64,000 bases of DNA, taken from Spirodela intermedia (lineage: Eukaryota; Streptophyta; Magnoliopsida; Alismatales; Araceae). The stretch is from the NCBI GenBank assembly GCA_902729315.2, contig LR746268.1:2783501-2847500 (forward strand). Direction: 5' to 3'. The translations under genes and the position numbers were made by a program. Below are positions 61,473 through 64,000 of the stretch, in pieces (the stretch's first letter is position 1; every line of letters begins with the position of its first letter). The notes below the pieces were generated by a model. That model made no database searches. It saw nothing but the letters and a program-made list of their open reading frames with translations, and had not been told where the DNA came from.

Positions 61473-62632
61473 GAGAGGGCGGAGAGAGAGAGCAGCAGGC
61501 TCTCCCCCAAGCTCCACTATTTCACTGGTTCGAGAACCAGAATCGTCCGACCCGAATCCAACGGATTTCAGTCCCAACTGCCGACGTGTACACAACCTGA
61601 GTTCGTAAATTCCTCATCGATCTGAACCGTCCGATTCTACACATCGGCACGCCGACCTAATGAGAGGCTTAAATGGGTCTGGCCTATTTCCATCCGGAAA
61701 GGCCCAACATGAGGATGGTCCAAGGTTCGGTCTGGAGGCCCGTTTCCCTGCGGCGTTGACCTGACCGAGGATTCCTTCTTCTCTCCAACTTAAGCATCGC
61801 TGTAAATACGTGATGCCTACGGCTACTCTCCCCTGTACGTTTCTCGAGCGCCTCTCTCTCTCCCTCTCTTCCTCTCTTCCTCTTTCTACGTGCTTGGCGC
61901 ACGGCCTCTCTGCAGTGCGTCACACGCTGGTATAGAATGGTCAAACAAGGACTCTCTCTCTCTCTCTTTATCTCTCTTAAAAGCTTACGAAGACACGACG
62001 AAGGGAACGTGATGCGACGGCGCTTCTCCTTACATATAATATGGTACCTCGTTTAACCCGTCGACGGAGACAACTCTAGGTAGAGAGAGAGAGAGAGAGA
62101 GAGGTGGGTGTTTTAGAGAGAGAGAGAGAGAGCTCTTTTTCAGAAAAGAATTCTCTTCTGAAGTTAAACGTGCAGCCACGGAATCTTAATGGCTGACCAC
62201 CTCAAACGTGATAGAGAAGGAAATCGGGGATGTTTTAGAGAGAGAGAGAGAGAGGTGGTAGCGTCCTCCGAATGCCTCGGAAACAAGTTGTTAGTTTACA
62301 GCGATCATTTTGAATAAAATAAAATATAGTCGAGCAGGCCCTGCGGCACAGTCGGTGCCCAAATCATGTAAGCATTTAAACAAGTAGTCCATCTGCACAA
62401 GCTACAAATATCCTGGGGGAGGAATTCAGCGGCGAAAAGAATTTGACAGGAAGCAAGCGAGGAAGAAGAAGAAGATGCCGCTGGAGGAGCCAATGTACGC
62501 CACCGCCGTGGAGATCTCCTCTCTCTCCATATTTACAGGCGGCGGAGTGAAGTGAAGGGAAGGGTATGGAAGAGAAGAGACGTCAGTGGGGCTTGATATG
62601 GACAAGGAAGGAAGAGTAGAATGAACAGCTAG
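61473..62632. other. Intergenic with GA/CT-rich arrays
   Basis: About 1.16 kb between the EMB1006-like promoter side and the 3' end of the RCC1-like gene. It holds CT/GA runs at about 61952-61967, 62082-62103, 62115-62132 and 62237-62253, two of them inside repeated GTTTTAGAGAGAG contexts. Such GA/CT tracts are common in plant promoters and 5' UTRs (GAGA-type sites), but direction and role are unproven. No gene is seen. Confidence 0.6.
62082..62253. repeat. GA-rich microsatellite cluster
   Basis: Three GA runs (62082-62103, 62115-62132, 62237-62253). The last two follow the same TGTTTTAGAGAG lead-in, suggesting a local duplication of the tract. Confidence 0.9.
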
Positions 62633-64000
62633 CTAGCTGAGGTCAACGTCGACCCTCTCGGGCTTGGCCCGCTCGGTCTGGTCGGCGAGCTCGACGCCGA
62701 GCTGGCCCTTGTCTCCAGCCCCGAATGCGTACAGCCGCCCGCTTTCGGTCAACGCGAAGGTGTGCGCGTTCCAGTAGATCGAGTTGGTGAGGCTGATCTG
62801 CACGACCCGCTCCTTCTTCTCCTTGAGCGATGCCACCAGCTCCGGCCTCAGCACGTTCGCGTGCCTATTGTTCCCCTGTACCGAAGAAAGAGGAGTAAGA
62901 GAAGAAACCAGGATCAGTCACTGCCTGTAACTTTTTTTTTTCTGAGTTGTGGAGAGAGGGAGGGAGTGAGGAGGAGACCTGGGCGGCGGCGGGGTCGTCG
63001 GCGGCGGCGGAGTGGCCGAGGCTGGAGGATTCGCCGCAGCCAAAGGAGTAGACGTCGCCGGCGTCGGAGACGACGAAGGTGGTGTAGTCTCCGGTGGCGA
63101 CGTGGGAGGCCTTGACGGGGAGGAGGGACTCGACGACCTTGGGGACGGACTCGCAGTCCTCGTTGCCATGGCCGAGGCACCCGTAGCGGCCCCAGCCCCA
63201 GGTGCAGACGCGGCCGTCGCGGCCCACGACGGCCGCGTGCCAGGCCCCCGCCGCCACCACCGTCGGCTGCAGGTTCAGCGCCTGGAACCGCTCGATCAGG
63301 CGCGGGTACCTCTCGTCGGTCCTCGACCCGTGCCCGAGCTTCCCTCCGAGCCCGCAGCCCACGGAATACACAGACCTGAAGATCGAAGATGTGAGCAAGA
63401 ACAGACGAATATGGATGAGGCAGTTGATCCACGTTCGTTCGTAGAGAGATTTTTATAAATTCTCATGAAAACCCGAGAGAGGATTCGGCAGATAAATAAA
63501 CCTCGGATCAAATCGACGCAAGCTTTCAGAGGTGGAGGGATTGAAAATCTGAATCTTGGAGCGAAGTTCTTCAAAATTCTCGGGAAAGACGGGTGGATGG
63601 TGGATTAGCTGCTTACATGCCGCTCGGTTGGCACGCCAGCAGCAGGAGATAGCAGTAACCAGCGGCAATCTGAACCACCGGGATATCCTCGAGAGCGCCG
63701 AGCAGGGGATGGGGCTCGAGGTCGTTCGGCTCCGTCTGATGGCCAAGCCTGGCGTCGCTGCCCCAGGAGAAAGTGTAGACTGTTCCCTCCCGCGAGAGCA
63801 CAGCCGTGAAGAAGTTGGCGATGGCGGCTTGAACGACGAAGATGTGTTTCAGAGATTCCACTGGTCTCGGGGTGGTGACGAGGGTGGAGCCCTGAGCTCC
63901 GCTCTCGCCCTCCCCGAAGGAATCCTTGCCGAAGGCGTAAACGTGGCCCTGATCGCTGATCAGCATCGTTCTCCCCGCTCCAGCGGCCGCGTGTATGATC
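62633..64000 (-). CDS. RCC1-repeat protein (UVR8-like family), 3' part, continues past right edge
   Basis: Seven-bladed RCC1-type beta-propeller protein of the plant group usually annotated as ultraviolet-B receptor UVR8-like (similar to Arabidopsis At5g16040). Visible minus-strand exons are 64000-63617 (5' incomplete), 63375-62979 and 62875-62633, phases consistent, about 340 residues. RCC1 repeat signatures are seen as VYAFGKDSFGEG, VYTFSWGSDARLGHQ, VYSVGCGLGGKLGHG, VCTWGWGRYGCLGHG, VYSFGCGESSSLGH and LYAFGAGDKGQLG; the protein ends ERVDVDLS. UVR8 photoreception depends on Trp residues in a GWRHT motif and a C-terminal VP motif, neither of which is visible here, so I infer an RCC1-family scaffold rather than the photoreceptor. 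Confidence 0.92.

Noticed and set aside
60908-61510. Other open frames on both strands over the first EMB1006-like exon
   Set aside because: Low-complexity Ser/Leu/Lys-rich translations of the GAA/CTT-rich coding segment; the EMB1006-like frame explains the region.
62865-63458. Long frames opposite and overlapping the RCC1-like exons, including Arg-rich and Ser/Thr/Pro-rich ones
   Set aside because: They are shadows of the GC-rich RCC1 exon; only the minus frame with the RCC1 signatures is coherent across splice sites.

Overview
This is plant nuclear DNA. The evidence is spliced genes with consensus GT/AG introns, a DYW-class pentatricopeptide repeat (PPR) gene, an EMB1006-type PPR gene, a plant-type UFM1-specific protease gene and a nested block of Athila-type Ty3/gypsy retrotransposons. 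A monocot is my guess from overall feel; it is not shown. The window splits sharply into a repeat half (1 to about 37870) and a genic half (about 37870 to 64000).

Repeat half: essentially all of it is one retrotransposon family nested inside itself. LTRs of about 1.63 kb begin TGATAAG and end with GAGTCACGTCA-like sequence. They can be walked by 5-bp target duplications. E0 (minus; 21073-25281 plus 32694-37479) is the oldest host. E1 (plus; 1-5018 plus 20266-21072) sits in E0's 3' LTR. E2 (minus; 5019-20260; target duplication CTCCT) sits in E1's LTR. E3 (plus; 5797-10641; GGTGC/GGTGT) sits in E2's LTR. Solo LTR S4 (minus; 7935-9562; ATTAT) sits in E3's LTR. E5 (plus; 25282-32693) sits in E0's pol and carries solo LTR S6 (minus; 30309-32120; ACGAT) in its own 3' LTR. 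An LTR fragment F7 (plus; 37480 to about 37868) breaks E0's 5' LTR. All seven insertions are opposite in orientation to their hosts, and six of seven hit an LTR. All gag and pol frames are broken. E5 has lost pol and carries an unrecognised acidic ORF fused after gag.

The main candidate for something undescribed is in the LTRs, on the strand antisense to the element. It is a unit laid out like a plant Pol III snRNA gene: an upstream sequence element (USE) GTCCCACATCG, 25 bp, TATATAG, a start-like GTCCCTTC 29 bp after the TATA start (GTCCCTTC is also the first eight bases of U6 RNA), then about 200 GC-rich nucleotides without any T4 run, then T5 runs. It occurs in eight LTRs at different levels of decay.

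Genic half: UFSP2-like protease (plus, 39118-49008, 13 exons, 653 residues), a PLS-DYW PPR gene (plus, 50025-53620, 2 exons, 666 residues), a convergent EMB1006-like P-class PPR gene (minus, 58251-61472, 2 exons, 756 residues), and the 3' part of an RCC1/UVR8-like beta-propeller gene (minus, 62633 to beyond the right edge). The spaces between them hold microsatellites and AT-rich sequence in which I see no further gene. The genes are ordinary single-copy housekeeping and organelle-RNA-processing types; I see no functional cluster linking them. All similarity statements are from recognition of motifs and family sequences, not from searches.
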